Source of the DNA: CAVTWJ01 sp964525605
Lineage (GTDB): Bacteria; Oederibacteriota; Muellerivitia; Muellerivitales; Muellerivitaceae
Direction: 5' to 3'
Assembly: GCA_964525605.1 (NCBI GenBank)
Contig: CAZGKT010000003.1
Span: 1 to 64,000 of the forward strand
Length of the DNA stretch: 64,000 bases
Part shown: positions 30,919 to 40,695 of the stretch, one piece after another
How the letters are laid out: each line of letters begins with the position of its first letter
How positions within the stretch are numbered: position 1 is the first letter of the stretch
Program-made: the position numbers and the translations under genes
Notes under the pieces: generated by a model
The model's database searches: none
The model's input: only the letters and a program-made list of their open reading frames with translations
Told to the model about the DNA's origin: nothing

Positions 30919-32565
30919 ATGAAAGTCAGCCCATTGGCGGGAAAACCGGCGCCGCCGGGGATTCTGCTCGACGTACCCGCCCTTCTCACCGCTTATTACA
31001 TCGGAATCCCGGACCCGGCCGTCCCCGCCCAAAGGGTGGTCTTCGGTACCTCCGGCCACCGGGGCTCGGCCTTCGACAAGTCCTTCAACGAAAACCATAT
31101 CTACGCCATCACCCAGGCCATCTGCCTTTATCGAAAGAGCGAGGGGATCGACGGCCCGCTTTATTTGGGGATCGACACCCACGCCCTATCGGTTCCAGCC
31201 TTTAAGACGGCGCTGGAAGTTTTGGCGGCCCATGAGGTGGAAGTCCTCATCGCCGAAGGGGCTGAAAACACGCCGACCCCGACCCCGGTGATTTCCCACG
31301 CGATTCTGGCCTACAACCACGGCCGAAAAACCGGGCTGGCTGACGGAATCGTGGTCACGCCCTCGCACAACCCGCCCGAAGACGGCGGGTTCAAATACAA
31401 CACCCCGAACGGGGGGCCCGCCGACCAGGGCGTCACGGATTGGATCGGGGCGAAAGCCAACGAACTTTTAGGAATGGGAATGGGGGAAATTAAAAGGATT
31501 CCTTTCGAAGCCGCCTTCCGCGCTTCCACCACGAACCGCCACGACTACCTCGGCGCCTATGTGGGCGATCTGGAAAATGTGATCGACATGGGAATCATCC
31601 GGGATTCCAAACTGCGACTGGGAGTGGACCCCTTAGGGGGGGCGGGCGTGTATTACTGGAGCCGGATCGCCGAACGCTACGGCCTCAACCTGACCGTCGT
31701 CAACGAGAAGGTTGATCCGACCTTTCGGTTCATGACGCTGGATCGGGACGGTCAGATCCGCATGGACCCTTCCTCGCCCTACGCCATGCAAAGGCTCATC
31801 GCCATGAAAGACCGCTTCGACCTTTCTTTCGCTTGCGACACGGACCACGACCGGCATGGCATCGTCACCCGAAGTTCGGGGCTCATGCCCCCCAACCACT
31901 TTCTGTCCGCCGCCATCTTCTACCTGTTCAGGAACCGGCCCGATTGGCGCGAGGACGCGGCGGTCGGCAAAACGGCGGTAAGCAGCGCCATGATCGACCG
32001 CGTCGCCGCGAAACTGGGCCGGAAACTCTACGAGACCCCGGTCGGCTTCAAGTGGTTCGTGGAAGGCCTGCTCGACGGGTCGCTGGCTTTCGGAGGGGAG
32101 GAAAGCGCGGGCGCTTCCTTCGTCCGGAAGAACGGCGAGGTTTGGACCACGGACAAGGACGGCCTGATCCCGGCCCTGCTGGCGGCGGAGATGACGGCCC
32201 GGATGAAACACGATCCGGGCGAAATATACCGGGAACTTACGAGCCTGTTCGGCGAGAGCTTTTACGACCGGGTGGACGCTCCCGCGACCCTGGAACAGAA
32301 GTTGAAGTTGGTGACGCTTTCTCCCGAGCAGGTGAAAAGCGACGAACTGGCGGGCGAAAAGATCAAATCCATCCTGACGCAGGCCCCGGGTAACCATGCC
32401 CCCCTGGGAGGATTGAAAGTATCGGCGGAAAACGGATGGTTCGCGGCCCGCCCTTCGGGAACTGAAAACATCACCAAGATCTACGGGGAGAGTTTCCGGG
32501 GGCCCGACCACTTGAAGCTGATCCTCAAGCAAGCCCAGGCCCTGGTGGACGATGTTTTGAAATAA
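30919..32565 (+). CDS. pgm: Phosphoglucomutase (alpha-D-glucose type)
   Basis: A 548-residue protein with the alpha-PGM layout: VVFGTSGHRGSAFDKSFNE, active-site Ser in TPSHNPPEDGG, the Mg-binding DTDHDRHG loop, EESAGASF for sugar binding and a C-terminal RPSGTENITKIYGES phosphate loop. It interconverts glucose-1-P and glucose-6-P. It lies 28 bases after transaldolase and before the phosphorylase gene, so glycogen-derived G1P can enter central metabolism. Confidence 0.96.
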   Translation: MKVSPLAGKPAPPGILLDVPALLTAYYIGIPDPAVPAQRVVFGTSGHRGSAFDKSFNENHIYAITQAICLYRKSEGIDGPLYLGIDTHALSVPAFKTALEVLAAHEVEVLIAEGAENTPTPTPVISHAILAYNHGRKTGLADGIVVTPSHNPPEDGGFKYNTPNGGPADQGVTDWIGAKANELLGMGMGEIKRIPFEAAFRASTTNRHDYLGAYVGDLENVIDMGIIRDSKLRLGVDPLGGAGVYYWSRIAERYGLNLTVVNEKVDPTFRFMTLDRDGQIRMDPSSPYAMQRLIAMKDRFDLSFACDTDHDRHGIVTRSSGLMPPNHFLSAAIFYLFRNRPDWREDAAVGKTAVSSAMIDRVAAKLGRKLYETPVGFKWFVEGLLDGSLAFGGEESAGASFVRKNGEVWTTDKDGLIPALLAAEMTARMKHDPGEIYRELTSLFGESFYDRVDAPATLEQKLKLVTLSPEQVKSDELAGEKIKSILTQAPGNHAPLGGLKVSAENGWFAARPSGTENITKIYGESFRGPDHLKLILKQAQALVDDVLK

Positions 32566-32575
32566 TAAAAAAACT

Positions 32576-32668
32576 TTTTCACCGCCAAGTGCGCCAAGAA
32601 AGGCAAAAAACCTGAAATGATTTTTTTGGTTTGTTGTTCTTGGCGCACTTGGCGTCTTGGCGGTGAAA
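32576..32668 (+). repeat. CCGCCAAG inverted repeat between pgm and glgP
   Basis: CGCCAAGTGCGCCAAGAA and TTCTTGGCGCACTTGGCG are perfect 18-base arms separated by 37 bases, inside longer arms. It belongs to the same family as 20261-20369. On RNA it would form a stable hairpin, so it may tune read-through from pgm to glgP. Confidence 0.75.
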
Positions 32669-32711
32669 TTTTTAAGTTTTGGTTGCAGTTTCTAAATAGA
32701 AAGGCTTAACC

Positions 32712-35255
32712 ATGAACGCAGCCATTAATAACTCGGGAGCCAACGATGAATATTCCAAACCCCGATCCGATGGGTTTAAGGCCCTGGCCGAACTGGCCCT
32801 GAACATCCGCTGGTCCTGGAACCACGCGACCGATGAGGTGTGGCGGATGCTGGACCCCAAGCTGTGGGAGATCACCCACAACCCCTGGGTGGTTCTTCGG
32901 ACCGCCTCACGGGATAAGGTCGAAAGCGTTTTGGTTGAGACCACTTTCCGCAAAACCGTGGACGATCTGGTCAAGACCCGGCGCCAAAAGCTGTCGGACC
33001 CGGCCTGGTTCCAGGAAAAACACCCGAATTCCCCCCTTTCCTGCGCGGCTTATTTCAGCATGGAATTCATGCTCAGCGAAGCCCTCCCCATTTATTCGGG
33101 GGGATTAGGCAACGTGGCCGGGGACCAGCTTAAAACCGCCAGCGACCTGGGCGTGCCGGTGGCAGGCGTGGGGCTGTTGTACCAGCAGGGTTATTTCCGC
33201 CAGGTGATTGATCGGGATGGGACCCAGCAGGCGCTTTATCCCTACAACGATCCCGGCCAATTGCCCATCCAACCCCTGCGCCAGGCCAACGGCGAATGGC
33301 TGCGGCTGGAGATCGCCCTGCCCGGCTACTCCATGTGGGTGCGCGCCTGGCAGGTCCAGGTGGGCCGGGCCAAGCTTTATCTTTTAGACACGAACGACCC
33401 GGCGAACGATCCCGCCCATCGGGGGATCACCAGCGAGCTGTACGGCGGCGGTCCCGAACTTCGCCTTCGGCAAGAAATGATTCTGGGGATCGGCGGATGG
33501 CGTCTGCTGAGCGCGCTCGGCCTCCGGCCGGAAGTCTGCCACCTGAACGAGGGCCACGCGGCCTTCGCCGTTCTGGAACGGGCCCGCGAATTCATGGAAG
33601 AAACGGGCCAATCCTTTTGGGCGGCCCTGGAAGCCACGCGGGGCGGGAACCACTTCACCACCCATACGGCGGTGGCCGCCGGGTTCGACCGGTTCGATCC
33701 GGCCCTTTTCGCGCGGCACCTGGGCCGGTATGCCAAGGAAAACCTCGGCCTTTCCCTCCATGACCTGATGGCCCTGGGCCGCCGAAACGCCGATGATTCG
33801 TCCGAAAGTTTCAACATGGCCTACCTGGCCATCCGGGGCAGCGGGGCGGTGAACGGGGTGAGTCAATTGCACGGGGAAGTCAGCCGAAAACTTTTCGCGC
33901 CGCTTTTCCCCGGCTGGCCGCAAAACGAGGTGCCGGTCGGGCAGGTGACGAACGGGGTGCATATGCCCACCTGGGACTCGGCCCCGGCCGATGACCTGTG
34001 GACGGAAGCCTGCGGGAAGGACCGCTGGCTGGGGACGATCGATCACATGGAAAGCGAAATCCGCAAGGTTTCTGACGGAAAGCTCTGGCAGTTGCGTACC
34101 GCCTCCCGCCAGTACCTGGTGGAATACGCCCGCGTCCAGTTAACCCGGCAGTTGGCCGCCTCCGGCGCGGCGCCCGAGGCCGTGGAGGAGGCGAAACATC
34201 TGTTTGATCCCAACGCCTTGACGCTGGGTTTCGCGCGCCGTTTCGCCACCTACAAGCGGCCCGATTTGCTTCTGCACGACCGGTCGCGGCTTCTGCGCCT
34301 TTTAAGCGATTCCAACCGACCGGTCCAGCTTCTCATCGCGGGCAAGGCCCATCCGCAGGACCAGGCGGGACAGGCCCTCATCCGGGAATGGATCCAATTT
34401 ATCCGCACGCCGGAAGCCCGCCCCCACGTGATTTTTCTCGCCGACTACGACATGCGCTTGTCCGAGCACCTGGTAAGGGGCGTGGACGTTTGGATCAACA
34501 CTCCCCGGCGACCCTGGGAGGCCTGCGGCACGAGCGGCATGAAGGTGCTGGTCAACGGGGGGCTTAATCTTTCCGAATTGGACGGCTGGTGGGCCGAGGC
34601 CTACACCCCCGACGTGGGATGGGCCTTGGGAGACGGCCAGGAGCATGGGGACGACCCCGCCTGGGACGGCGCCGAGGCCGACGCGCTTTACGGATTACTG
34701 GAGCGGGAAGTGGTTCCCGAATTCTACGCACGGGACAAGGACGGTCTGCCTGGGAAATGGGTCCAGCGGATGCGGGAAAGCATGGCGCGTTTGACGCTCC
34801 GTTTTTCCGCCAACCGCGCGGTGCGGGAATACACCGAAAAATACTATCTCCCGGCCGCCGCTTCCTTCCATTCCCGTACCGCGGACAAAGGCGCCCTTGG
34901 CAAGAAAATCAACGATTGGCGGATGGGGCTGGAACAAAAATGGGCCGGACTCCGGTTTGAAAGCGTCAAGGTGGAAACGCGCGACGGTAAACATTTTTTT
35001 GAGGCGCGGCTTTTTCTCAACGGCCTGGCCCCCCAGGCTCTCCAGGTGGAACTTTACGCCGATGGCGTCGGGCCAGGGCTGGCCGCGAAGCAGGAAATGA
35101 AGGCCTCCCAGACGCCATCCGGCGGATCGGACACTCTTTTCAACGCGGCCGTGCCTGCGGATCGACCCGCCAACGACTATACTGCCCGGGTGTTCCCGGC
35201 TTTTGCGGGGGTATCCGTGCCCCTGGAAGAGGGACGGATCCTTTGGCAGCGGTAA
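32712..35255 (+). CDS. glgP: Alpha-glucan phosphorylase (GlgP/MalP, DUF3417 type)
   Basis: An 847-residue protein. It opens with the DUF3417 domain (RWSWNHATDEVWRMLD), then the catalytic body: SDLGVPVAGVGLLYQQGYFR, CHLNEGHAAF, FARRFATYKRPDLLL and the PLP-Lys motif CGTSGMKVLVNGGLNLSELDGWW. It releases glucose-1-P from glycogen or maltodextrin with phosphate. This is the actinobacterial and thermophile-type phosphorylase, longer than E. coli GlgP at its N terminus but compact overall. The next gene, debranching enzyme, starts 8 bases after its stop. Confidence 0.95.
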   Translation: MNAAINNSGANDEYSKPRSDGFKALAELALNIRWSWNHATDEVWRMLDPKLWEITHNPWVVLRTASRDKVESVLVETTFRKTVDDLVKTRRQKLSDPAWFQEKHPNSPLSCAAYFSMEFMLSEALPIYSGGLGNVAGDQLKTASDLGVPVAGVGLLYQQGYFRQVIDRDGTQQALYPYNDPGQLPIQPLRQANGEWLRLEIALPGYSMWVRAWQVQVGRAKLYLLDTNDPANDPAHRGITSELYGGGPELRLRQEMILGIGGWRLLSALGLRPEVCHLNEGHAAFAVLERAREFMEETGQSFWAALEATRGGNHFTTHTAVAAGFDRFDPALFARHLGRYAKENLGLSLHDLMALGRRNADDSSESFNMAYLAIRGSGAVNGVSQLHGEVSRKLFAPLFPGWPQNEVPVGQVTNGVHMPTWDSAPADDLWTEACGKDRWLGTIDHMESEIRKVSDGKLWQLRTASRQYLVEYARVQLTRQLAASGAAPEAVEEAKHLFDPNALTLGFARRFATYKRPDLLLHDRSRLLRLLSDSNRPVQLLIAGKAHPQDQAGQALIREWIQFIRTPEARPHVIFLADYDMRLSEHLVRGVDVWINTPRRPWEACGTSGMKVLVNGGLNLSELDGWWAEAYTPDVGWALGDGQEHGDDPAWDGAEADALYGLLEREVVPEFYARDKDGLPGKWVQRMRESMARLTLRFSANRAVREYTEKYYLPAAASFHSRTADKGALGKKINDWRMGLEQKWAGLRFESVKVETRDGKHFFEARLFLNGLAPQALQVELYADGVGPGLAAKQEMKASQTPSGGSDTLFNAAVPADRPANDYTARVFPAFAGVSVPLEEGRILWQR

Positions 35256-35263
35256 AGAAGGCC

Positions 35264-37417
35264 ATGAAAACGGTAAAAATTTCCCCACGAAGACGGCGGG
35301 AGAATCTCCCCGATGGGTCCGGACAGGAGGAGGTACGAGCCGGTTCGCCCCTGCCCCTGGGAACCCAGGAAACGGGAGGCGGAGCCAATTTCGCCCTCTT
35401 CAGCCGCAACGCCACCCGCGTCCGGTTGGAATTATTTGACCATCCCGAGGATGGAAAGCCCGCGAGAGCTTTTGACCTGGAACCCTCCCTGAACCGCACC
35501 GGAGACGTCTGGCACGTTTGGGTGAAGGGAATACACTCCGGCCAGCTTTACGGCTTCCGCGTGGACGGACCCTATGATCCCGCCCAGGGCCACCGGTTCA
35601 ATTTTCATAAACTCCTCCTGGATCCTCGGGCCACGGCCCTCTCCAATCTTCCACCCTGGGATTTTGATTCGGCCAGGGGGTTCGATCCCGCCCAGGGACC
35701 GGACTCGGTCCCCTCCCTGAAAGACAACGCCCCGACGACCCCCAAATGCGTCTTCCTCAACGAATCGTTTGATTGGGACGGGGACAAACCGCCCCGGCAT
35801 TCCTGGTCCAACAGCGTCCTCTACGAAATCCATGTCCGTGGCTTTACCCGGATGGCGAAACCGGAAGTGAAGCATCCGGGCACGTACCGGGGGCTGGTGG
35901 AAAAGATTCCCTACCTCCAAAGCCTGGGGGTGACCGCCGTGGAACTGATGCCGGTGATGGAATTCCACGAAAATTCCATCACGAAGAAGAACCCGAAAAC
36001 AAACGAACCTCTCCGGAATTACTGGGGGTACGATCCGGTCAATTTTTTCGCGCCCAAGGGTTCCTACAGCGCTTCAGGAGGGATGGGCCGGCAGATTCGG
36101 GAGTTCAAGGAAATGGTCCAGGCCCTCCATCGGGCCGACCTCGAAGTGATCCTGGACGTGGTGTTCAATCACACGGCGGAAGGGGACGAACTGGGGCCGA
36201 CCTTTTTGTTCCGTGGGATCGACAACTCGATTTTTTACACCCTGGCCGAGGATAAGCGCCGTTACAAGAATTTCGCGGGAACGGGCAATACGGTCAACGC
36301 CAACCATCCCATGGTTCTGGATCACATCCTTTCCGCCCTGCGTTATTGGGTGGCCGAGATGCATGTGGATGGTTTCCGCTTCGACCTGGCGTCAGTCCTC
36401 GACCGGGACGAAACCGGGAAACTACTGGACAACGCCCCGCTCATCAAACGCATCGAGGAAGATCCGGTTTTGAGGGGCATCAAAATGATCGCCGAGGCCT
36501 GGGACGCGGCGGGGGCCTACCAGGTGGGCCGGTTTTCGGGGCGGCGCTGGTCCGAATGGAACGGCCGGTACCGGGACGAGGTCCGTCGTTTCTGGCGCGG
36601 CGACTTGGGGATGACCGGCCTGTTCGCCACCCGCCTCTGCGGAAGCTCCGACCTCTATGCCCCTTCGGGAAAAGGCCCGGAGGGAAGCATCAATTTCATT
36701 AACTGCCACGACGGGTTCACCTTAAACGACCTGGTCAGTTATGAAGGCAAACATAACGAGGCGAATGGGGAAAACAACCGCGACGGAACCAATAATAATT
36801 TAAGCGCAAATTACGGGCAGGAGGGGCCGACGGAGGATGCTGGAATCGAATCCGTCCGGAAACGGCAGATCAAGAATTTCCTCCTGACCCTGCTCGTATC
36901 GCGCGGTGTTCCGATGATGCTCGGCGGGGACGAGTTTCGCCGCACCCAGCGGGGCAACAACAACGCCTATTGCCAGGACAACCTTACCAGCTGGATGGAC
37001 TGGACCCTTCTGAAGAGGCACCGGGAGATTTTCCGCTTTACCCGGGGACTGATCGCTTTTCGCGCGGCCCATCCTGTCCTGAGCCAGGAAGCCTTTTATA
37101 AGGACGACGATATCCGGTGGTTCGGCGCGGAGAGTCCGGGGCCCAACTGGGACGACCCGAATAACAAAAAACTCGCCTGTTTCGTGCCCGAAAAGGGCCG
37201 CGACGGTCTTTACCTGATGTTCAACGCCGGTACGGAAGCCTCCGATTTCATAATGCCGCCCCTGCCGAAAGGCTACGGCTGGAAAATGTCAGCCGATACT
37301 TTTCTTCCTTCCCCGAAAGATTTACCGGAAGCGGGCAAAGAGCCGCTATTGAAAAATTCAAAAGCTTATCGTGTCGAAGCCCGTTCCAGCGTTATTCTCT
37401 TGGCTCGGAAACCCTAA
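35264..37417 (+). CDS. glgX: Glycogen debranching enzyme GlgX
   Basis: A 717-residue protein from the ATG at 35264, with a family-48 carbohydrate-binding module (about 40-140) and a GH13 barrel. Catalytic Asp is in FRFDLASVLDRD, the general acid Glu in AEAWDAAGAYQ, and the second Asp in INCHDGFTLNDL. It cuts alpha-1,6 branches left by phosphorylase. A longer start at 35243 would be inside glgP. Context makes glgP-glgX a single unit, with MalQ further on for the released maltooligosaccharides. Confidence 0.95.
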   Translation: MKTVKISPRRRRENLPDGSGQEEVRAGSPLPLGTQETGGGANFALFSRNATRVRLELFDHPEDGKPARAFDLEPSLNRTGDVWHVWVKGIHSGQLYGFRVDGPYDPAQGHRFNFHKLLLDPRATALSNLPPWDFDSARGFDPAQGPDSVPSLKDNAPTTPKCVFLNESFDWDGDKPPRHSWSNSVLYEIHVRGFTRMAKPEVKHPGTYRGLVEKIPYLQSLGVTAVELMPVMEFHENSITKKNPKTNEPLRNYWGYDPVNFFAPKGSYSASGGMGRQIREFKEMVQALHRADLEVILDVVFNHTAEGDELGPTFLFRGIDNSIFYTLAEDKRRYKNFAGTGNTVNANHPMVLDHILSALRYWVAEMHVDGFRFDLASVLDRDETGKLLDNAPLIKRIEEDPVLRGIKMIAEAWDAAGAYQVGRFSGRRWSEWNGRYRDEVRRFWRGDLGMTGLFATRLCGSSDLYAPSGKGPEGSINFINCHDGFTLNDLVSYEGKHNEANGENNRDGTNNNLSANYGQEGPTEDAGIESVRKRQIKNFLLTLLVSRGVPMMLGGDEFRRTQRGNNNAYCQDNLTSWMDWTLLKRHREIFRFTRGLIAFRAAHPVLSQEAFYKDDDIRWFGAESPGPNWDDPNNKKLACFVPEKGRDGLYLMFNAGTEASDFIMPPLPKGYGWKMSADTFLPSPKDLPEAGKEPLLKNSKAYRVEARSSVILLARKP

Positions 37418-37468
37418 TCCGGTGAGTGATAAGTATTTTCGTCATCGTTCAAGCAAAGCAGACCCGCG

Positions 37469-37590
37469 GCCAACACGAATCCACTAAGCCACAAAGCAAA
37501 GCAAAAGGAATTCTTATTTCGGATTTTTTTAAAGACTCATTCTTCTTTTGCCGTCCTTTGGGTCTTCGTGTCTTTGTGTTGGACGTTTTT
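37469..37590 (+). repeat. Degenerate inverted repeat ending in a T run, probable glgX terminator
   Basis: CCAACACGAA and TTCGTGTCTTTGTGTTGG arms enclose about 80 bases and end in TTGGACGTTTTTTT. This is the CCGCCAAG/CACAAAG repeat family, and the T run suggests it stops transcription after glgX. The rest of 37418-37732 holds no gene. Confidence 0.55.
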
Positions 37591-37732
37591 TTAAGTCGTG
37601 CTTAAAAGCTCTTATCCGGGAAGGGAAGAGCGGGCATTATCAATTCCTTTGTTTAAAACCGGATGAGATTATTGGCGAGTAAAATTGTTTGAGGCGGAGA
37701 CCTGTCGTAGAAAAAGGAAAAGGTTTTAAAAC

Positions 37733-38137
37733 ATGAGCGAATCCGGTGACGGCAATGTCAAAATCCCGACCCATTCCTGGGATTTCAAAATCATTTCTTT
37801 TTTGATGATCCTTTTCGGTTTAGCGGAGATTTTGACGGGCATCACCCATAAATTCTTGGTTCTTTCAACTTCCACGTCAACCTTAGCCACCTATGCGGGT
37901 GTGGTGATCGGCCTTTTTTATTTAATAGGGGGGCTACTGATATTAACGGGGAAAAAGCGATGGGCATTCCTCGCCATTTTTTTGCTCATGGTGGACATCC
38001 TCGGGCGTGCGGCCATGGTGGTGACGGGACTCTATCCTTTCAATACGACCCACCAAATTTGGGGTATGGTGATCGGGACATCCATTGCGATCTATTTCGC
38101 GTTTTATGTGGGAAAGAGGTTGAAATTTTTTCGATGA
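37733..38137 (+). CDS. Four-TM membrane protein, unknown
   Basis: A 134-residue protein with four hydrophobic segments (about 20-38, 48-70, 75-95 and 103-125), a polar N terminus and a basic end KRLKFFR. No catalytic motif. AAAAGG lies upstream of the ATG. A second small membrane protein follows at 38180. Confidence 0.65.
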   Translation: MSESGDGNVKIPTHSWDFKIISFLMILFGLAEILTGITHKFLVLSTSTSTLATYAGVVIGLFYLIGGLLILTGKKRWAFLAIFLLMVDILGRAAMVVTGLYPFNTTHQIWGMVIGTSIAIYFAFYVGKRLKFFR

Positions 38138-38179
38138 ATGGTTCTAAAGAGTTTTGTGGAAAAAAACGGAGTTTATTTT

Positions 38180-38356
38180 ATGAATAAATTCGTAAGTTGG
38201 GGGATCGCGGTGGCCATCGTTATGGTCCTTGTTCTCGGCATGTTTTGGCTCAAGGGTGGTATAGACCAAGCCAAGCCTGTCGCGATATTTTTCGCAGGCT
38301 GGATAGCCGGAGCCATCGCCATGTACATAAAAGCGAAGCTCGTTTATAAATTTTAG
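38180..38356 (+). CDS. Small two-TM membrane protein, unknown
   Basis: A 58-residue protein from the ATG at 38180, with GGAG upstream. It has two helices (about 5-23 and 33-52) and a basic tail. The same frame is open from 38138, directly after the previous stop, but that part lacks a ribosome site. Confidence 0.55.
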   Translation: MNKFVSWGIAVAIVMVLVLGMFWLKGGIDQAKPVAIFFAGWIAGAIAMYIKAKLVYKF

Positions 38357-38443
38357 GCCGTAACTTGTTCATGAAAAGAATCCGCATGACAATCAAAAGA
38401 TTCTTTTTTGTTCAATATTGAATTAACCGAATAGAATGCCGCC

Positions 38444-39943
38444 ATGAATAAACGTTCCTCCGGGGTGCTTCTGCACCCCACATCCCTTTTTAATTCTTTT
38501 CCTATCGGCGACCTGGGGCCTGCCGCCCACGCCTTTGTCGATTTTCTTTCCGAAAGCGGTCAAGGTTGGTGGCAAATGCTGCCCATCGGCCCGGCGGGGG
38601 GAGGAGATTCTCCCTATCAATCCATATCCGCCTTCGCGGGAAATCCCCTCCTGCTGAGCCCCGACTGGCTGGTGGAACAGGGGTTTCTGGACGGCCGGGA
38701 GATCGAGAGTTCCGTTCCCGGATCCGAAGGAAAGGTGGACTTTGCCCAGGCCCAACGCCTGAAGCTGGGGTGGTTCCAAAAAGCGTTTGAACAGTTTGAA
38801 CGTAGGGGGCAGGCGGCCCAACGGGCCGAACTCGACGCTTTTGCCAGCGCCGAAGCCTACTGGCTGGGGGACTATTCCTTATTCCTGGCCCTCCAGGCCC
38901 GGGAAGGCACCCCGGATTGGTGCAAGTGGGCCTCCGAACTGCGCACCCGCAACCCCGACGCTCTGCAACGCGCCCAAATAGAACTGGCCGGTGAAATTCG
39001 ATACCACCAGTTTGTCCAATGGCAATTCTCCCGGCAATGGAAGGAACTCCGGGAAGCTTGCAGGGCCTTGAACATCCGATTGATCGGCGATATTCCCCTA
39101 TTCGTATCGCGGGAAAGCGCCGATGTCTGGGCCCATCCCGAGATATTCAAATTGAACCCTGATGGCACCATGCCGGTGGTCGCGGGGGTGCCTCCCGATT
39201 ATTTTTCACCCACCGGACAAGTTTGGGGTGTGCCCGTGTACCGATGGGAAGTGCTTCAAACCCAAAATTACCGATGGTGGATCGAACGCCTGCGGACCGC
39301 CTTCGGGCGGTTCGACCTCAACCGGCTGGATCATTTCATCGGATTTGTACGCACCTTTGAGGTGCCCGGCTGTGACCGGACGGCGGAAAGGGGGCAATAC
39401 CTGCCGGGCGGTGGAGAGGCCTTTTTTGAGGCCGTGCGGAAAGCCTTCGGGTCCCTGCCATTCATTGCCGAAGACCTGGGTATTCTCACCCCCGAGGTCG
39501 TTGCCCTTCGGGACCAGTTTCAACTGCCGGGGTCCCGTGTGCTTCAATTTGAGTATGAATCAAGCCTTGACCCCCATGCCGATCCGGTGAAACCCCACCT
39601 GCCGAACTCGGTGGTCTATACCGGAACCCACGACAACGACACCACGGCGGGCTGGTACGCCAAGCTTTCCCGACCGAATCGGGAAGCCTTGCGAAAGCGG
39701 TTGGGCGTGGAGGATTCGGGGGCCGTTTGGGCGATCATCGGGGATGTCCTCGCCTCACCCGCGAACCTTTCCATGGTGCCCGCTCAAGACCTGCTGGGCT
39801 TGGGGACCGAGGCCCGGATGAACATTCCCGGAACCCCCGAAGGGAACTGGGGTTGGCGACTGGCCAATGGGGCCCTGACCTCAGAACTCGCCCAAAGGCT
39901 TCAAAACCTGACCATCCAGCATGGGCGGTTGCTTAAAAGCTGA
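38444..39943 (+). CDS. malQ: 4-alpha-glucanotransferase (amylomaltase)
   Basis: A 499-residue GH77 enzyme. RSSGVLLHPTSLFNSFPIGDLG, LIGDIPLFVSRESADVWAHP, RLDHFIGFVRTFEVP with the nucleophile Asp, and IAEDLGILTPEV are family hallmarks. It moves glucan chains among maltodextrins, freeing glucose and making chains suited to GlgP. No ribosome site stands out before the ATG at 38444. With glgP, glgX and pgm it completes glycogen breakdown. Confidence 0.95.
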   Translation: MNKRSSGVLLHPTSLFNSFPIGDLGPAAHAFVDFLSESGQGWWQMLPIGPAGGGDSPYQSISAFAGNPLLLSPDWLVEQGFLDGREIESSVPGSEGKVDFAQAQRLKLGWFQKAFEQFERRGQAAQRAELDAFASAEAYWLGDYSLFLALQAREGTPDWCKWASELRTRNPDALQRAQIELAGEIRYHQFVQWQFSRQWKELREACRALNIRLIGDIPLFVSRESADVWAHPEIFKLNPDGTMPVVAGVPPDYFSPTGQVWGVPVYRWEVLQTQNYRWWIERLRTAFGRFDLNRLDHFIGFVRTFEVPGCDRTAERGQYLPGGGEAFFEAVRKAFGSLPFIAEDLGILTPEVVALRDQFQLPGSRVLQFEYESSLDPHADPVKPHLPNSVVYTGTHDNDTTAGWYAKLSRPNREALRKRLGVEDSGAVWAIIGDVLASPANLSMVPAQDLLGLGTEARMNIPGTPEGNWGWRLANGALTSELAQRLQNLTIQHGRLLKS

Positions 39944-40009
39944 ACGGTTATTCAAAAACCGAACCAAGGGCCCAGACTCCCCCCTCCGCATTTGTTTCTA
40001 TCCATAACC

Positions 40010-40099
40010 TTTTATCAACCAAGTGGTGTCGCGGTGGACGCTTCGGGAAATGTTTTCGTTGCGGATTATGGCAATAATCTGATTCGGAAAATCCATTAA
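40010..40099 (+). pseudogene. NHL-repeat gene remnant
   Basis: The frame FYQPSGVAVDASGNVFVADY then GNNLIRKIH and stop is a single intact NHL repeat with no start upstream. It is the end of a larger lost propeller gene. The surrounding 39944-40222 has no other coding signal. Confidence 0.65.
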
Positions 40100-40222
40100 A
40101 TCACTAAGACCCCTATACAGCCCTGTACAAGGACCGTATACCAGGCCAAGGAATGATGGGTCAGTCTGTCCCCTTTTTTAAAAAGGCGTCAAAATTGGAA
40201 AAAGGAATGAAGGTATTAGGGA

Positions 40223-40387
40223 ATGAGTAAAATTAATAAATCCTGGCACGAGAAGCATCCCATGCCTAAGAAACCAACGATCGAACAACGTCTTGTCTGG
40301 CATTTCAAACACGCCCGTGCTTGTGGATGCCGACCGATGCCCCCAAACTTGAAGGCTCTTGAAAAGAAAAAGGATAGGTCTCGGTAA
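40223..40387 (+). CDS. Small conserved-looking basic protein
   Basis: A 54-residue protein: WHEKHPMPKKPTIEQRLVWH, then CGCRPMP and a Lys/Arg-rich end. The WHxxHPMP...CxCRP pattern resembles a widespread but uncharacterised small bacterial protein family (from memory). TTAGGG is near the ATG. His and Cys suggest metal or nucleic-acid binding, but nothing proves it. Confidence 0.6.
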   Translation: MSKINKSWHEKHPMPKKPTIEQRLVWHFKHARACGCRPMPPNLKALEKKKDRSR

Positions 40388-40695
40388 TGCGGATTGCCTT
40401 GCACGCGATAGAAACCCACGTCCTGCATCCCGTTTTGTTCGTAATAACCCTTATCTAAATCGTCTTAGAAATTATCAAAATGATAGCGAGACGTTTTGGT
40501 GGTATGAGCAATTTTTGATATCGCCCACGCCTCGTTTACCCATTTAATTTTCAGATTCCCTTACAACTTTTCCCGAAACTCCCTACGATAAAAATTAGAC
40601 GAAAAACTCAGTCGGTTGAAGAGTACTGATCCCGCAGTCAAGTTCCCGCCCGATCCCACTCGTCCCCTCCAGCCCACTTTAAAAAAGGACTGGCC
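40388..40695 (+). other. Intergenic, nothing supportable
   Basis: About 308 bases between the small basic protein and the radical SAM gene. No sigma-54 motif, no hairpin with a T run, and no frame with a good start. Confidence 0.45.

Noticed and set aside
40359..40547. Plus-strand open frame of 62 codons
   Set aside because: It overlaps the small basic protein in another frame and lacks a ribosome site.
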